Assembly: GCF_033971905.1 (NCBI RefSeq) | Contig: NZ_JALBUT010000007.1 | Location: forward strand, 95,022-159,021 | Source: Intestinicryptomonas porci | GTDB taxonomy: Bacteria > Verrucomicrobiota > Verrucomicrobiia > Opitutales > Intestinicryptomonadaceae | Direction: 5' to 3' | DNA: 64,000 bases | Shown here: one piece after another, positions 34,671-43,756 of the stretch | How the letters are laid out: each line of letters starts with the position of its first letter | How positions within the stretch are numbered: position 1 is the first letter of the stretch | Translations under genes and position numbers: made by a program | The notes under the pieces: generated by a model | Seen by the model: the letters and a program-made list of their open reading frames with translations, nothing else | What the model was told of the DNA's origin: nothing | The model's database searches: none

Positions 34671-35275
34671 TTAAATCTGTTCTCCGTGCCGTTTAAGAGC
34701 CTTTGGATGTTGGATTTGTGTTTGTAAATCACAGCAAACGCCAAAAATACCGCAAGGGCGGTTTGAATTGACGCCGCGCCGTACAAAAACGGCGAAGATA
34801 TGGGTAGGCTCGCCGCCATTAAAATAGATGCAACCGAAACGTATTTCGTGCTGTAATAAGCCGCAACCCAAATAATAAGCCCTATCAGAATGGCTGCCCA
34901 CATAAAAGCGACAAGCCCCCCGATGGTAACTGAAACGCCCTTACCTCCCCTGAATTTGGTAAATACGGGATACATGTGCCCCGCGATTGCCGCAAGCAGT
35001 CCCGCAACACACAAAATTTGGACGTCGGAAATCTCGACGAACATGCTTACCCACACAGGCAAAATCGCCGCCAAAAATCCCTTTAAGGCGTCCAGAAAAA
35101 AGCAAAGATTGCCTGCGAATTTTCCGCAGGCTCTCTTCACGTTAGTCGCTCCGGGATTGCCGCTGCCGAAGCTGAAAATATCGACGCCCTTTGAGCGCGC
35201 GATAATCACGGCAAACGGGATAGCCCCCAAGAGGTATCCCAATATCCCGAAAATAAAAATGCCGACTATATTCAT
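34667..35275 (-). CDS. plsY: glycerol-3-phosphate acyltransferase PlsY
   Basis: The 202-aa integral membrane enzyme transfers acyl from acyl-phosphate to glycerol-3-phosphate in phospholipid synthesis. It has the PlsY motifs: GSGNPGATNVKR (phosphate loop), KFRGGKGVSVTIGG, and about five hydrophobic segments. The ATG at 35275 is chosen over the TTG one codon earlier. It sits between serA (6-base gap) and hom (4-base overlap). Length is typical. Confidence 0.95.
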   Translation of the reverse strand: MNIVGIFIFGILGYLLGAIPFAVIIARSKGVDIFSFGSGNPGATNVKRACGKFAGNLCFFLDALKGFLAAILPVWVSMFVEISDVQILCVAGLLAAIAGHMYPVFTKFRGGKGVSVTIGGLVAFMWAAILIGLIIWVAAYYSTKYVSVASILMAASLPISSPFLYGAASIQTALAVFLAFAVIYKHKSNIQRLLNGTENRFK

Positions 35276-35281
35276 CAAAAA

Positions 35282-36880
35282 CTATGAAAAATCAACAACT
35301 TTGACCCTGTCAACCGAATCGAGCTTTTCGATTTCGGCGACAACTTCGCTTGACGGATGCTCGTCGAGTTCGTAAACGCTCAAAGCTTCGTCCGCGCCGA
35401 TTCTGCTTACGGTCATATTTGCGATGTTGTAATTTTTGTTGCCCAAGATTGCGGCGATTGTCGCAACCATTCCCGGCTTATCCTTGTTGACGAGAAGAAG
35501 CACGGAATTTTTCGCGGAAATTTCAACATCGTTGCCGTCGATTTTAACAACGCGCGGCATAAGACCCTTGCCCATTACGGTGCCCGCAACAGAGCGTACC
35601 TCGCCCTTTTCGCAAACTGATTCAACCACAACGAGTTCAGAATAGTCGGATTCCGCGGAAGAATTTACCGCTTCAAATTCGATGCCCAAGTGCTTGAGCT
35701 TGCTCGGAGCGTTGACGTCATTTGCGTTGTCGCACACGAGTTTCAAATAACCCTTTTGGAGAGCGAGCATCAAAAGCTTGTTGTCGAGCTGGCTCAACTT
35801 TCCGTAGAAGGAGACTTTGAGCTTTTGAACCTTGTTTGCAGATATTTGCTGGATTAAAGTGCCAAGCTTTTCGCAAAGTCCTACATACGGCTTTACTGCC
35901 GCCAATGTTTCGGCATTGACGCTCGGAGCATTCACCGCGTTGCGGATTATGCCGTCTTTAACCGCGGCGGCAATGAGTTCGGCAACTTCTATGCCGCACG
36001 CTTCCTGCGCTTCCTTTGTTGACGCGCCCAAGTGCGGAGTAAACACAACATTCGGAAATTCGCGAAGAGGGCTGTCTTTTGCAAACGGTTCGGATTCGTA
36101 AACGTCCAATCCTGCCGCCGCAACTTTGCCGGATTTAAGAGCTTCAACAAGCGCGGCTTCCTTGATGATGCCGCCGCGGGCGCAGTTGAACACGCGGACG
36201 CCTTTTTTCATTTTGTCGAAAGCCTTTTCGTCGAGCATGTATTTTGTGGCGGGCGTCAAAGGCATATGAACCGTGATGTAGTCAGCCCTCGGCAAGCCGT
36301 CTTCAAGATTTGCGATAAGCTCAACGCCCAAGCTCTTGGCGCGGGCTTCGGTGAGGAAGGGGTCGTAAGCCAAAACCGTCATTTGGAACGCCTGTGCGCG
36401 CTTTGCGATTTCAGAGCCGATTCTGCCCATGCCCAAGATAAACAAAGTCTTGTGGAAAAGCTCGCTGCCCTTGAAAGTTTTTCTGTCCCACTTGCCTTCG
36501 CGTATTGAGTTGTTTGCCTGCACGATGGGACGCGTGCCGCACATAATGTGCGTGAATGTGAGTTCGGCAGTCGCGATGGTGTTGCCCGTGGGGGTATTCA
36601 TCACAACAACGCCCTTTTCTGTCGCGGAGGGAATATCGATGTTGTCAACGCCAACCCCTGCCCTGCCGACAGCCTTAAGCTTTTTTGCGCAAGACAGGAC
36701 GTCTGAAGTTATTTTGGTTTCGGAGCGGACAATGACGCCTTCCGCGTCAGCTATAAGCTCCTTGACCTGTTCCGGAGTCGAGCCATAGGCTTCGACAACG
36801 TCCAAGCCCTGCTGTTTCAATAATTCCACACCTTTGGGGGATATGGGATCTGCTACGAGTATTTTTGCTTTCTTATTCAT
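35282..36880 (-). CDS. serA: D-3-phosphoglycerate dehydrogenase, ACT-domain form
   Basis: The 532-aa long form of SerA catalyses the first step of serine synthesis. The Rossmann fold carries GMGRIGSEIAKRA. The catalytic Arg lies in FNCARGGIIKEAAL, Glu in the VYESEPF region, and His in FTPHLGASTKEAQ. The middle intervening domain (about 320-440) and a C-terminal ACT domain (LLVNKDKPGMVATIAAILGN, about 455-532) allow serine feedback. Its start is 8 bases after a hairpin. It heads serA-plsY-hom-tRNA-Arg. Confidence 0.96.
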   Translation of the reverse strand: MNKKAKILVADPISPKGVELLKQQGLDVVEAYGSTPEQVKELIADAEGVIVRSETKITSDVLSCAKKLKAVGRAGVGVDNIDIPSATEKGVVVMNTPTGNTIATAELTFTHIMCGTRPIVQANNSIREGKWDRKTFKGSELFHKTLFILGMGRIGSEIAKRAQAFQMTVLAYDPFLTEARAKSLGVELIANLEDGLPRADYITVHMPLTPATKYMLDEKAFDKMKKGVRVFNCARGGIIKEAALVEALKSGKVAAAGLDVYESEPFAKDSPLREFPNVVFTPHLGASTKEAQEACGIEVAELIAAAVKDGIIRNAVNAPSVNAETLAAVKPYVGLCEKLGTLIQQISANKVQKLKVSFYGKLSQLDNKLLMLALQKGYLKLVCDNANDVNAPSKLKHLGIEFEAVNSSAESDYSELVVVESVCEKGEVRSVAGTVMGKGLMPRVVKIDGNDVEISAKNSVLLLVNKDKPGMVATIAAILGNKNYNIANMTVSRIGADEALSVYELDEHPSSEVVAEIEKLDSVDRVKVVDFS

Positions 36881-36888
36881 GTTTAAAC

Positions 36889-36922
36889 AACAATCGTGGG
36901 ACTGTTTTCCAACCCGATTGTT
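36889..36922 (-). promoter_or_regulatory. hairpin in the serA leader
   Basis: AACAATCG (36889-36896) is perfectly inverted at 36915-36922 (CGATTGTT) with an inner GG/CC pair and an 18-base loop. It ends only eight bases before the serA ATG, so it would overlap the ribosome-binding region. It lacks a T run, so a regulatory or RBS-masking role is more likely than termination. Function is inferred. Confidence 0.35.
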
Positions 36923-36974
36923 AAAGACCGATAATGGCAGAACGCTAAGTCAAGTCAAGATGAAAGACTTTTTG

Positions 36975-38327
36975 TCAAAGTTCCACGGAAACCGAGGGAG
37001 ATGCTATTTCAACACCGATATGCGGGGCGATGTCGAGAAGCTCGTCCATAAACCAGTTTCTCGATTCCTCTGAACCGTGGGTCAAAACGATTACGCGCGG
37101 ATCGCACCTCAGTGCAAAGTCAATGAGTTCGCCCCTATCGGCGTGCGAGCTTAAATCGAATTTGTCAACCTTGCAGTTTACGCGCGCAATATAGCCCAAA
37201 TTTTGGAATACGAATGTTTCATCGCCCTTAGCCTTCTTCAAAAGCCTTCCCCCGGGAGTGTCGGGATCGCAGTATCCTACAAAAAAGATGGCATTTTCCT
37301 GATGGTCCATGATAGCCGCCGCGGCAGCGTAACTCGGAGTGTTTTCAACCATCATTCCGCTTCCGAAAACATAAATTCCCTTTTGGGAAAAATCTTTCGC
37401 GGGCACGATTTCATCCCTGAACGGCTGAATCAACTCGTAAGCGGTTTTGTCGAAACTTACCCCGGCGTTCTTTCGGGACTGCCTTAGCATGTATTCAGAA
37501 ATGTCTATGCCAAGTCCCGCCGCGAATACGGGAAATTCAGAGGGAATAAGCCCGCTTTTTCTGCCGTTTTTTACAAGCTGCAAAATTTCCTGCATTCTGC
37601 CAAGCGCAAACGCGGGCACAAGAACGCTGCCACCATCGCGCAAAACCCTGCCAACACTTTCGATAAACCTCGCGCACTCGTCCTGATAGCTTTCGCTTCT
37701 TTCGCGCTCGCCCCTCGTGGTTTCCATTATTAAAACGTCATACTTCCGAGTTGGAATGTTTGCACCCTTTATTAGCTGGGAGGCGTTAAAAGAAATGTCG
37801 CCCGTATAAAGAACAGACTGCTTTGAAGTCCTGAAAGAAATCGCCGAAGCCCCAGGAATATGCCCCGACTGGAAAAATTCGACTTCAACCCTCTTGCCTT
37901 CGACTTCAAACGCCCGTGGGCGGTTAAAGCCAAATGGCAGAATTTTTGGGCGAAGCGCGTCGATGTCCTCAAAAGAATACAGGGGATACTCCGCAATGCC
38001 AAGCTCTTCACGCTGGCGAACCATAACATTGCGCGAATTGCGAAGCATTCTCAAAGACAGGTCGGAAGTAACCTCGCTTGCAAGAATTGAGGCGAAATTC
38101 TGCCTTCGCGAAATTATCGGCAAAGCTCCGACATGGTCGAGATGCGCATGGGAAATAGCGATAAAATCCAAAGTGTCGTCCAATACCGCGTTCAAATCGG
38201 GCAACGCCTCAATGCCGACTTTTTTCGGGTGCATTCCGCAGTCTGCAAGCACGCGTATGCCGTCAAGCTCTATCAAATGCGCGCTCGAGCCTACATCCAC
38301 ACCTTTGTTTAAATCTGTATAAATCAT
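36975..38327 (-). CDS. beta-CASP metallo-beta-lactamase-fold RNase-like protein
   Basis: From the ATG at 38327 the protein is 450 aa; a TTG at 38351 would add eight residues. The metal site SHAHLDHVGALP (HxHxDH) and downstream His residues are present. The beta-CASP insertion motifs follow: METTRGERERSE (A), GSGMMVENTPSY, SSHADRGELI (B) and VILTHGSEESRNWF (C). This is the CPSF73/Ysh1-like group of bacterial RNA-processing nucleases, not the RNase J type, which is longer. It lies upstream of serA and after thiH in a minus-strand operon. The substrate is likely RNA. Confidence 0.9.
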   Translation of the reverse strand: MIYTDLNKGVDVGSSAHLIELDGIRVLADCGMHPKKVGIEALPDLNAVLDDTLDFIAISHAHLDHVGALPIISRRQNFASILASEVTSDLSLRMLRNSRNVMVRQREELGIAEYPLYSFEDIDALRPKILPFGFNRPRAFEVEGKRVEVEFFQSGHIPGASAISFRTSKQSVLYTGDISFNASQLIKGANIPTRKYDVLIMETTRGERERSESYQDECARFIESVGRVLRDGGSVLVPAFALGRMQEILQLVKNGRKSGLIPSEFPVFAAGLGIDISEYMLRQSRKNAGVSFDKTAYELIQPFRDEIVPAKDFSQKGIYVFGSGMMVENTPSYAAAAAIMDHQENAIFFVGYCDPDTPGGRLLKKAKGDETFVFQNLGYIARVNCKVDKFDLSSHADRGELIDFALRCDPRVIVLTHGSEESRNWFMDELLDIAPHIGVEIASPSVSVEL

Positions 38328-38366
38328 TCCGCGGTATTGTAAAAATCGCAAAAAAACCGCAATCCG

Positions 38367-39497
38367 TCAAGATTGTTGTTCGATAAAGCCCAAATCAAAG
38401 TCTTTCCAAACAGGCTCGTAACCTTTTGAAACTATCATATTTGCAAACTCTTCGACAGACCTGTCATCATCGATGTCAAACTGCCCTTCCGCCGTTTCAT
38501 GTTCGGCGTATCCGCCAGGGCGCGTAGAACTTGCCGCGCTCATCTGAGTTACGCCAAGACCTACGAGGCCGTCGCGCAAATAGCGCGGCTCCCTTGTGGA
38601 AACGGTGATTGCAAGATGCTCGAAAACAATTCTTAAAGCGCAAATGATTTTCACAAGCTCCCTGTCTGTCGGCACAAATTCGGGATTTGGCTGAAAGCCG
38701 CTCGCGGCGGGCCTCATTCGCGGCAGGCTTATGCCTATCCTTGCCCTGTAAAAATTCCTGTAAAGATATTTTGCATGAATTGCGCATGAAATAATTTCAT
38801 ACCGCCAGTCGTTCAATCCGAAAAGCGCGCCAAGCCCCGCTACGCGCATTCCCGCTTCGAGGGCGCGTTCGGGAGTTCCAAGACGCCACTTGAAGTTGGA
38901 TTTCGGACCCGACGGATGCATGTATTTGTAAACTTCGCTGTCGAAAGTTTCCTGAAATACAGTAAGCCCCTCGCAGCCGTTTTTGACAAAACTTTTGTAA
39001 ACCGAAACAGGAGACGGCGCAATTTCTACTGAAATGGACGGAAATCTTTTAGCCGCGATTTTTATACACTCGTCCATATAGCCCAAGTTCACGAGCTTGG
39101 GGCTTTCTCCCGCAACAAGCAAAATTGAGCGAAACCCCATTTTGTAAGTCGCGTCAACCTCCGCCCTGACTTCTTCCAACGTCAGGGTTTTGCGTTCGAT
39201 ATTGTTGCGCTTGGCAAAGCCGCAGTACCTGCAATTATTCACGCACACATTGCTTACATAAAGTGGCACGAACATCCTGATTGTCTTGCCAAAATTGCGC
39301 TCCGTTATAAGAGACGAGCGTTGAGCCATGTCTTCCAAATAAAAATCTGCGGCAGGAGAAATCAAAACCGCAAAATCTTCAATACTTTTCAAGCCCGACT
39401 TCGACAAAACCCTCCCGACGTCGGCGCGGGTCGAATTTCTTGAAATTTCCGCCAAAGACAAGGCTTGGGCGGGGTCAAACTCTTCAAAAAAACCCAT
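38367..39497 (-). CDS. thiH: 2-iminoacetate synthase (ThiH)
   Basis: The 376-aa radical-SAM enzyme splits tyrosine to dehydroglycine for the thiazole ring of thiamine. The [4Fe-4S] cluster motif is CVNNCRYCGFAKRN (CxxxCxxC, about residue 85). YKMGFRSILLVAGESP, MHPSGPKSNFKWRLGTPERALEAGMRVAGLG and ISLPRMRPAASGF are the family's conserved stretches. It follows thiG with a 3-base gap, so the two steps of thiazole synthesis are co-expressed. ThiS, ThiF and ThiC are not in this window. Confidence 0.95.
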   Translation of the reverse strand: MGFFEEFDPAQALSLAEISRNSTRADVGRVLSKSGLKSIEDFAVLISPAADFYLEDMAQRSSLITERNFGKTIRMFVPLYVSNVCVNNCRYCGFAKRNNIERKTLTLEEVRAEVDATYKMGFRSILLVAGESPKLVNLGYMDECIKIAAKRFPSISVEIAPSPVSVYKSFVKNGCEGLTVFQETFDSEVYKYMHPSGPKSNFKWRLGTPERALEAGMRVAGLGALFGLNDWRYEIISCAIHAKYLYRNFYRARIGISLPRMRPAASGFQPNPEFVPTDRELVKIICALRIVFEHLAITVSTREPRYLRDGLVGLGVTQMSAASSTRPGGYAEHETAEGQFDIDDDRSVEEFANMIVSKGYEPVWKDFDLGFIEQQS

Positions 39498-39500
39498 ATT

Positions 39501-40292
39501 CTATCCGTTCAAAAAACCAGTAAGAGGGCTTGTTGCCGACGCCTTGAAGGAGACCGCGCAAGACGCCCCCATAAGATATGCGCTCCTGCCCGCTTCAACC
39601 GCTTTTGCAAAAGCATTAGCCATTTCCGCAGGATTTTTTGCGATTGCGATTGCCGTGTTTATCAAAACCGCGTCCGCGCCTATTTCCATTGCAAGCGCGG
39701 CGTGTGACGGCATTCCTATGCCCGCGTCAACAACGACGGGGACTTTTGCCTGCTCTATTATGATTTCAATCTGGGCGCGGGTTTCAATACCCCTGTTAGT
39801 GCCGATTGGCGCACCAAGAGGCATGACGGCGGCAACGCCCGCATCCTGCAAGCGCATTGAAAGCGCGGGGTCTGCATTCATGTAAGCCATAACCTTAAAG
39901 CCTTCTTTTGCGAGAATTTCAGCCGCTTTCAGCGTTTCAACGGGATCGGGCAAAAGATAGTTAGGGTCGGGATGGACTTCAAGTTTCACAAAATCTCCAA
40001 GACCCGCCGCGCGCCCAAGACGCGCAATGCGCACCGCTTCTTCGGCATTCATTGCGCCCGAAGTGTTTGGAACAACCAAATATTTCGACGAATCCAGATA
40101 GTCCAAAATGTTTGCGCTTTCATCGTGCTCCGAAGCGAGATTTGCGCGCTTCAAGGCGACTGTCGCAAGAGACGCCCCGCAAGAATCGAGAGCGAGCTTC
40201 ATGGCGTCGTTTGACGAGAATTTTCCCGTTCCCACAAAAAGGCGGGAAGAAAATTCCCTGCCTCCCAAAATCAATTTATCTTCCTTATTCAT
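39501..40292 (-). CDS. thiG: thiazole synthase ThiG
   Basis: The 263-aa TIM-barrel enzyme forms thiazole phosphate. The Schiff-base lysine lies in ATVALKRANL, with VPNTSGAMNAEEAVRIARLGR and GLGDFVKLEVHPDPNYLLPD. The phosphate loop VVDAGIGMPSHAALAMEIGADAVLINTAIA (in pieces) and the tail SAYLMGASCAVSFKASATSPLTGF are typical. I use the ATG at 40292, eight bases inside the upstream HhH gene; a TTG at 40313 would be longer. thiH follows. No TPP riboswitch is seen at this operon start. Confidence 0.95.
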   Translation of the reverse strand: MNKEDKLILGGREFSSRLFVGTGKFSSNDAMKLALDSCGASLATVALKRANLASEHDESANILDYLDSSKYLVVPNTSGAMNAEEAVRIARLGRAAGLGDFVKLEVHPDPNYLLPDPVETLKAAEILAKEGFKVMAYMNADPALSMRLQDAGVAAVMPLGAPIGTNRGIETRAQIEIIIEQAKVPVVVDAGIGMPSHAALAMEIGADAVLINTAIAIAKNPAEMANAFAKAVEAGRSAYLMGASCAVSFKASATSPLTGFLNG

Positions 40293-40536
40293 CTTCTTTT
40301 TCCGCAAAATCAACTGCGATTTTAAAATAGTTTAATATATCCGGATCGGTTTTTATGCGAATTTTTTTCAAGTCTTCAAAAATGGCTTCCGGCGCGCGCC
40401 CCTTCAATTCGTAGATTTCCTTGAATTTGAGGTCGAGAAGCGCCCTCGCCGCCTCGACCCTCATTTTGGGTATTCTCATAAACGGGCTGTTGAGCGCGGC
40501 ATAGTCCGTCTTCTTTTTTTTCTTGGGCTGGTACAT
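40285..40536 (-). CDS. small helix-hairpin-helix (Cdd1-like) protein
   Basis: The 83-aa protein starts with a lysine run (YQPKKKKKTDY). The rest, PKMRVEAARALLDLKFKEIYELKGRAPEAIFEDLKKI, then DPDILNYFKIAVDFAEKE, fits the small Cdd1/HhH-type domain: an ALLDLxxxxIxEL helix-turn, a RxPExIFxDL unit and a final AVDFA helix. Such domains often bind DNA non-specifically. Its start is the base after the stop of the TPR gene, and it overlaps thiG by eight bases. The assignment is by eye. Confidence 0.65.
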   Translation of the reverse strand: MYQPKKKKKTDYAALNSPFMRIPKMRVEAARALLDLKFKEIYELKGRAPEAIFEDLKKIRIKTDPDILNYFKIAVDFAEKEDE

Positions 40537-41700
40537 TTACTTTGAAAGTTTTTTCAAAAATTCCTTTGAGCGAGGATCGCTTTCATATTTTTTCAAAACC
40601 GTTTTTATCTCGCCTGCAATGCGCTCGTTTTCAAGCAGAGGCTTGACGCCTTCGCCGCTCAAAGCCATAAAGAGCATGTCCGCCCTTCCTTCTGTGTTGG
40701 CGGCAAACCCAAGCATCGCAAGGCGCACTTTCGGCGAAAAGTCGAAGTTTTCAAAATTCTTTTTGTACTTTTCAAAGATGCCCTGGTTCTTTGAAACGAT
40801 AAAAAGCTCCATCGCGTCGTTTATGACCGACTTGTCGCCCAACGCCAAAATTTTGTCAAGCAGGGCTGAAGCCTCGTTTATTCCGCCCAAGTTGAACTCG
40901 ACTATGCTCTTTCCCTTCAAGGCGTCAATATTGCTCGGATTTGCTTCGAGTATTTCCGAATACAAAGAGCGAGCAAGCCCCCAATGTCCGCTCAACATCG
41001 CCCCCCTCGCCGGCAAAATCAGCGCATTTGCATTCCAGACACCCTTTTCGACCATATATAAATTAAGTGCCATCAAGAAGGTGTCGAGAGAGGAATTTTT
41101 CAGCATTTCTCCCGCTTGAGCGGCGTTTATGGAACGCTTTGCAAGCTCCACATCCCTATTATTCTGGTTGCGGTAGGCGTACGAAAGCAGAATGTTCAAT
41201 ACCCCCAAATCCGTCTTTGCGAATTCCGAAAGTTCGGGCAAATATTCCTTTACGTCGTCAATTCTATTCGTCTGCAAAAGAATTAAAGCGATGAGCTTGG
41301 CAGACTCCTTGTCGCCGAGCACGTAGGATTTTTTGAAGTTTGGCAGTGCGTTTTCAAAATCGCCGAAAACTGCCAAAATATTGGCGTAAGTGCGTATCGC
41401 CTTTGCGTCGTTCGGAGAGGAGGCAATGTATTTTTCAAGCATCGCCTTTGTTTTTTCGGGTCGGTGCAAAGTCATATAACAAATTGCGACGGGAAACAGC
41501 TCCTTGTCGGAATAAGCGTCGGGATTTGTCTCGTAAGCCTTTACAACTTCCGCATTTATTTGCGGATTTGAAAATACGCTGTCCTCGGCAAACAGTTCCA
41601 CTTTGGAAAAGTTCGACTTGTCTTTCAAAACATCCGTATTTGCGGCATAAGCCGACAAAGCCAACGCCGCCGCAATCATTATGATAGATAATTTTTTCAT
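40537..41700 (-). CDS. exported TPR-repeat protein
   Basis: The 387-aa protein has a signal peptide (MKKLSIIMIAAALALSAYA, about residues 1-19). The mature part has TPR-like helix pairs: LFPVAICYMTLHRPEKTKAMLEKYI, AIRTYANILAVFGDFENALPNFKKSYVLG, and HWGLARSLYSEILEANPSNIDALKGKSIVEFNLG. TPRs usually act as protein-protein scaffolds. It is probably periplasmic or outer-membrane associated. It lies between coaX (9 bases away) and the HhH gene (adjacent). The partner is unknown. Another exported repeat protein is at 49.5 kb. Confidence 0.82.
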   Translation of the reverse strand: MKKLSIIMIAAALALSAYAANTDVLKDKSNFSKVELFAEDSVFSNPQINAEVVKAYETNPDAYSDKELFPVAICYMTLHRPEKTKAMLEKYIASSPNDAKAIRTYANILAVFGDFENALPNFKKSYVLGDKESAKLIALILLQTNRIDDVKEYLPELSEFAKTDLGVLNILLSYAYRNQNNRDVELAKRSINAAQAGEMLKNSSLDTFLMALNLYMVEKGVWNANALILPARGAMLSGHWGLARSLYSEILEANPSNIDALKGKSIVEFNLGGINEASALLDKILALGDKSVINDAMELFIVSKNQGIFEKYKKNFENFDFSPKVRLAMLGFAANTEGRADMLFMALSGEGVKPLLENERIAGEIKTVLKKYESDPRSKEFLKKLSK

Positions 41701-41709
41701 GATATGTAT

Positions 41710-42456
41710 TTATTTAGAAACCATTTCAAATGCCATTGCAAGCCCGATGTTTGCAAGGCTCGGCTCGACAAGCCTGCCCGCAATCCAGTTTTCGGGCAAA
41801 ACACCCGCGCTTCCGCCCGTAAAAATTGTCTTTTCAGCGGCGGATTTGCCAAAAAAATTTTTTTCGAAGTCGCCGATAATGCCGTCAACAAGCTTGCAAA
41901 AGCCTTTGACGCACCCGACATTCATGGCTTCGAGCGTGTTTTTGCCTATCACAAGATTAAAATCGGCATCTTTCGGATTTATCATAGGCAACTGGGCGGT
42001 TTTTTCCGACAAGTACGCGGTAAAAGCGTATAGCCCCGGGGCAATCGCCCCCCCCGCATATCTTCCGAATTTGTCAACCAAATCAATGGTGACTGCAGTT
42101 CCCATGTCAACTACTATGTACGGCGGCTCAAAAAATTTCCCAGCCCCGATTGCCGCCGCGATTCTGTCCTGCCCCACTTGTTCCGGATTTTTTACGTCAA
42201 AGGGCATAGGGGAATTTTTCGAGGAAAGCTGAAAATTTGAAATGCCAAACTTGGCAAAATTTTCCGATATTTTCGGGTTTATTTTGGGAACAACCGAGCA
42301 CCATGCAACACCGCAACCCCCGCCCTTCAAGCCCGAAAAATTGAAATCGCAGGCAAATGCAGAGGTGTCGAAATCTGAAACGCTCAAAACTTTTCCGCAT
42401 TCAACCAAGGCGCAATGTGTATGCGTGTTGCCGATATCTATCGTAAAAATCTTCAC
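41710..42456 (-). CDS. coaX: type III pantothenate kinase
   Basis: The 248-aa enzyme phosphorylates pantothenate in CoA synthesis and, unlike CoaA, belongs to the ASKHA fold. The start motif is FTIDIGNTHTH (about residues 4-14). QVGQDRIAAAIGAGKFF is the family hallmark and IVVDMGTAVTIDLVD is the phosphate-2 strand. The start codon is GTG at 42456, giving the DIGNT near the N terminus. It overlaps birA by four bases, a common bacterial pair (BirA-CoaX). Length matches the family. Confidence 0.93.
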   Translation of the reverse strand: MKIFTIDIGNTHTHCALVECGKVLSVSDFDTSAFACDFNFSGLKGGGCGVAWCSVVPKINPKISENFAKFGISNFQLSSKNSPMPFDVKNPEQVGQDRIAAAIGAGKFFEPPYIVVDMGTAVTIDLVDKFGRYAGGAIAPGLYAFTAYLSEKTAQLPMINPKDADFNLVIGKNTLEAMNVGCVKGFCKLVDGIIGDFEKNFFGKSAAEKTIFTGGSAGVLPENWIAGRLVEPSLANIGLAMAFEMVSK

Positions 42457-43265
42457 TTGAAATCCTTCAAAATCGTGGTTTCACCCGCTCCGCAGGCAAC
42501 TGTTCCCAAGCTTTCCGTTTCCAATAGAAGCCTGCCTTTGGAATCGACCCCTGCGGCGACGCCCCTCAGGACATTATTGAAATTGTTTACGGAAATAACT
42601 TTTCCGCGCAAAAAATCAAACGACTCAAAAATTTTGCAAATATCCGTTTCGGGATTTTCCGACAAAGTTTTAAAAGCCGAAAAAACGGAATTTACCACAA
42701 GCGCGCACGCCTCGTTTATCTCGATTTCCGCATTGGCGCACTCTTCCATTGAAACAGGATTTCCGCCGTCAAAAGAATTTATTTTGCCAAAATTTACGCC
42801 TATGCCGAAAATCATCGAATCAAGTTTTCCGCCCTCGAGAAAGCATTGCCCAATCATTCCGCCCAATTTCCTGCCTTCAAAGAAAATGTCGTTCGGCCAC
42901 TTTATTTTCAGCCGACATTTGCAATAATCTGAAAGGGTTGAAGCAACATTTACGCCTGCAAGAATGGAAAATTTTTCCACGGTTTCGGAGGACACGCCTT
43001 TCAATCCGAAACCGCAGGTAATGCAGATGCTCCGACCCGAAAAATCCCGCCAAGACCTGTCAAATCTTCCCTTTCCGTCCGTTTGGTGCGCGGCGACAAT
43101 CGCAAAAGGAGTCTTTCCATTTTTCAGATATTCCACTGCCCGCAAATTCGTGCTGTCGGTCTCTTCGTAGAATTCAAAACCGCAACAGCCCGCGTCCAGC
43201 TTGCGCAAACAATCCGTTATCCGCATTTCGCACAATTTCTGCTCCTGCTTAAAAAATGGTTTCAT
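42453..43265 (-). CDS. birA: biotin-[acetyl-CoA-carboxylase] ligase
   Basis: The 270-aa ligase attaches biotin to the carboxylase carrier. The biotinyl-AMP motif is HQTDGKGRFDRSW (about residues 60-72), which departs from the common GRGRxGR but keeps the Gly and Arg positions. DSTNL and IKWPNDIFFEGRKLGG are typical. The C-terminal SH3-like domain is present (GRLLLETESLGTVACGAGE). No N-terminal HTH is seen, so it is the non-repressor class. I chose the ATG at 43265; another at 43226 is possible. Linked to coaX. Confidence 0.92.
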   Translation of the reverse strand: MKPFFKQEQKLCEMRITDCLRKLDAGCCGFEFYEETDSTNLRAVEYLKNGKTPFAIVAAHQTDGKGRFDRSWRDFSGRSICITCGFGLKGVSSETVEKFSILAGVNVASTLSDYCKCRLKIKWPNDIFFEGRKLGGMIGQCFLEGGKLDSMIFGIGVNFGKINSFDGGNPVSMEECANAEIEINEACALVVNSVFSAFKTLSENPETDICKIFESFDFLRGKVISVNNFNNVLRGVAAGVDSKGRLLLETESLGTVACGAGETTILKDFK

Positions 43266-43308
43266 TATTAAAAATAAAACTCCTTTTAACGCCAAAATTC
43301 AACTCTTT

Positions 43309-43674
43309 TTAACGCCTCTTAGAATACAAAATGTCTTTTAAAAACTTTTCCAATTTGAAAAGCTGAAACTGCGAGCACCTTGAAACAATGGCAAAAAGCC
43401 TTTCCATGAACAAATCGGACGTGTAATTTGCCGTTTCCAAAAGATAAAGCTGGAGCATTGTTTTATGAATCAGCATGTAAACGCGCTTTTCATAGCCCTT
43501 CGGGGCGCAACCGTTGCCTTGATGGCCCATTATCTTTCCACTGTGGAAGCTGTTTCGCACAAACTGGTCGCTTCTGCCTATTATTTCTCCAACTTCCTTA
43601 GGGCTGAACCATTCCTGCTTTGTGGGAAACAGATATTCAAACTCTTCAAACTGTCTTTCTTTTTCACTCTTCAT
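43309..43674 (-). CDS. small helix-turn-helix protein, excisionase/MerR-like
   Basis: The 121-aa protein has a helix-turn-helix in residues 22-50: EWFSPKEVGEIIGRSDQFVRNSFHSGKI, resembling the AlpA/excisionase or MerR N-terminal fold. The C-terminal half is hydrophobic/helical (MLIHKTMLQLYLLETANYTSDLFMERLFAIVSRC) and may mediate dimerisation. I do not know the target. No prophage genes flank it, so a small chromosomal regulator is more likely than an excisionase. It has its own ATG and lies upstream of birA, with a 43-base gap. Confidence 0.75.
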   Translation of the reverse strand: MKSEKERQFEEFEYLFPTKQEWFSPKEVGEIIGRSDQFVRNSFHSGKIMGHQGNGCAPKGYEKRVYMLIHKTMLQLYLLETANYTSDLFMERLFAIVSRCSQFQLFKLEKFLKDILYSKRR

Positions 43675-43756
43675 TTTTAGATTATTTTATTATTTTTTAA
43701 TAAAAACTGATAATACAGGATAATAACTTATTAAATATGTCAAGATAAAAAAGAAA

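Noticed and set aside
40293..40540. TPP riboswitch before thiG/thiH
   Set aside because: The region is coding for the HhH protein and no thi-box-like sequence is visible.
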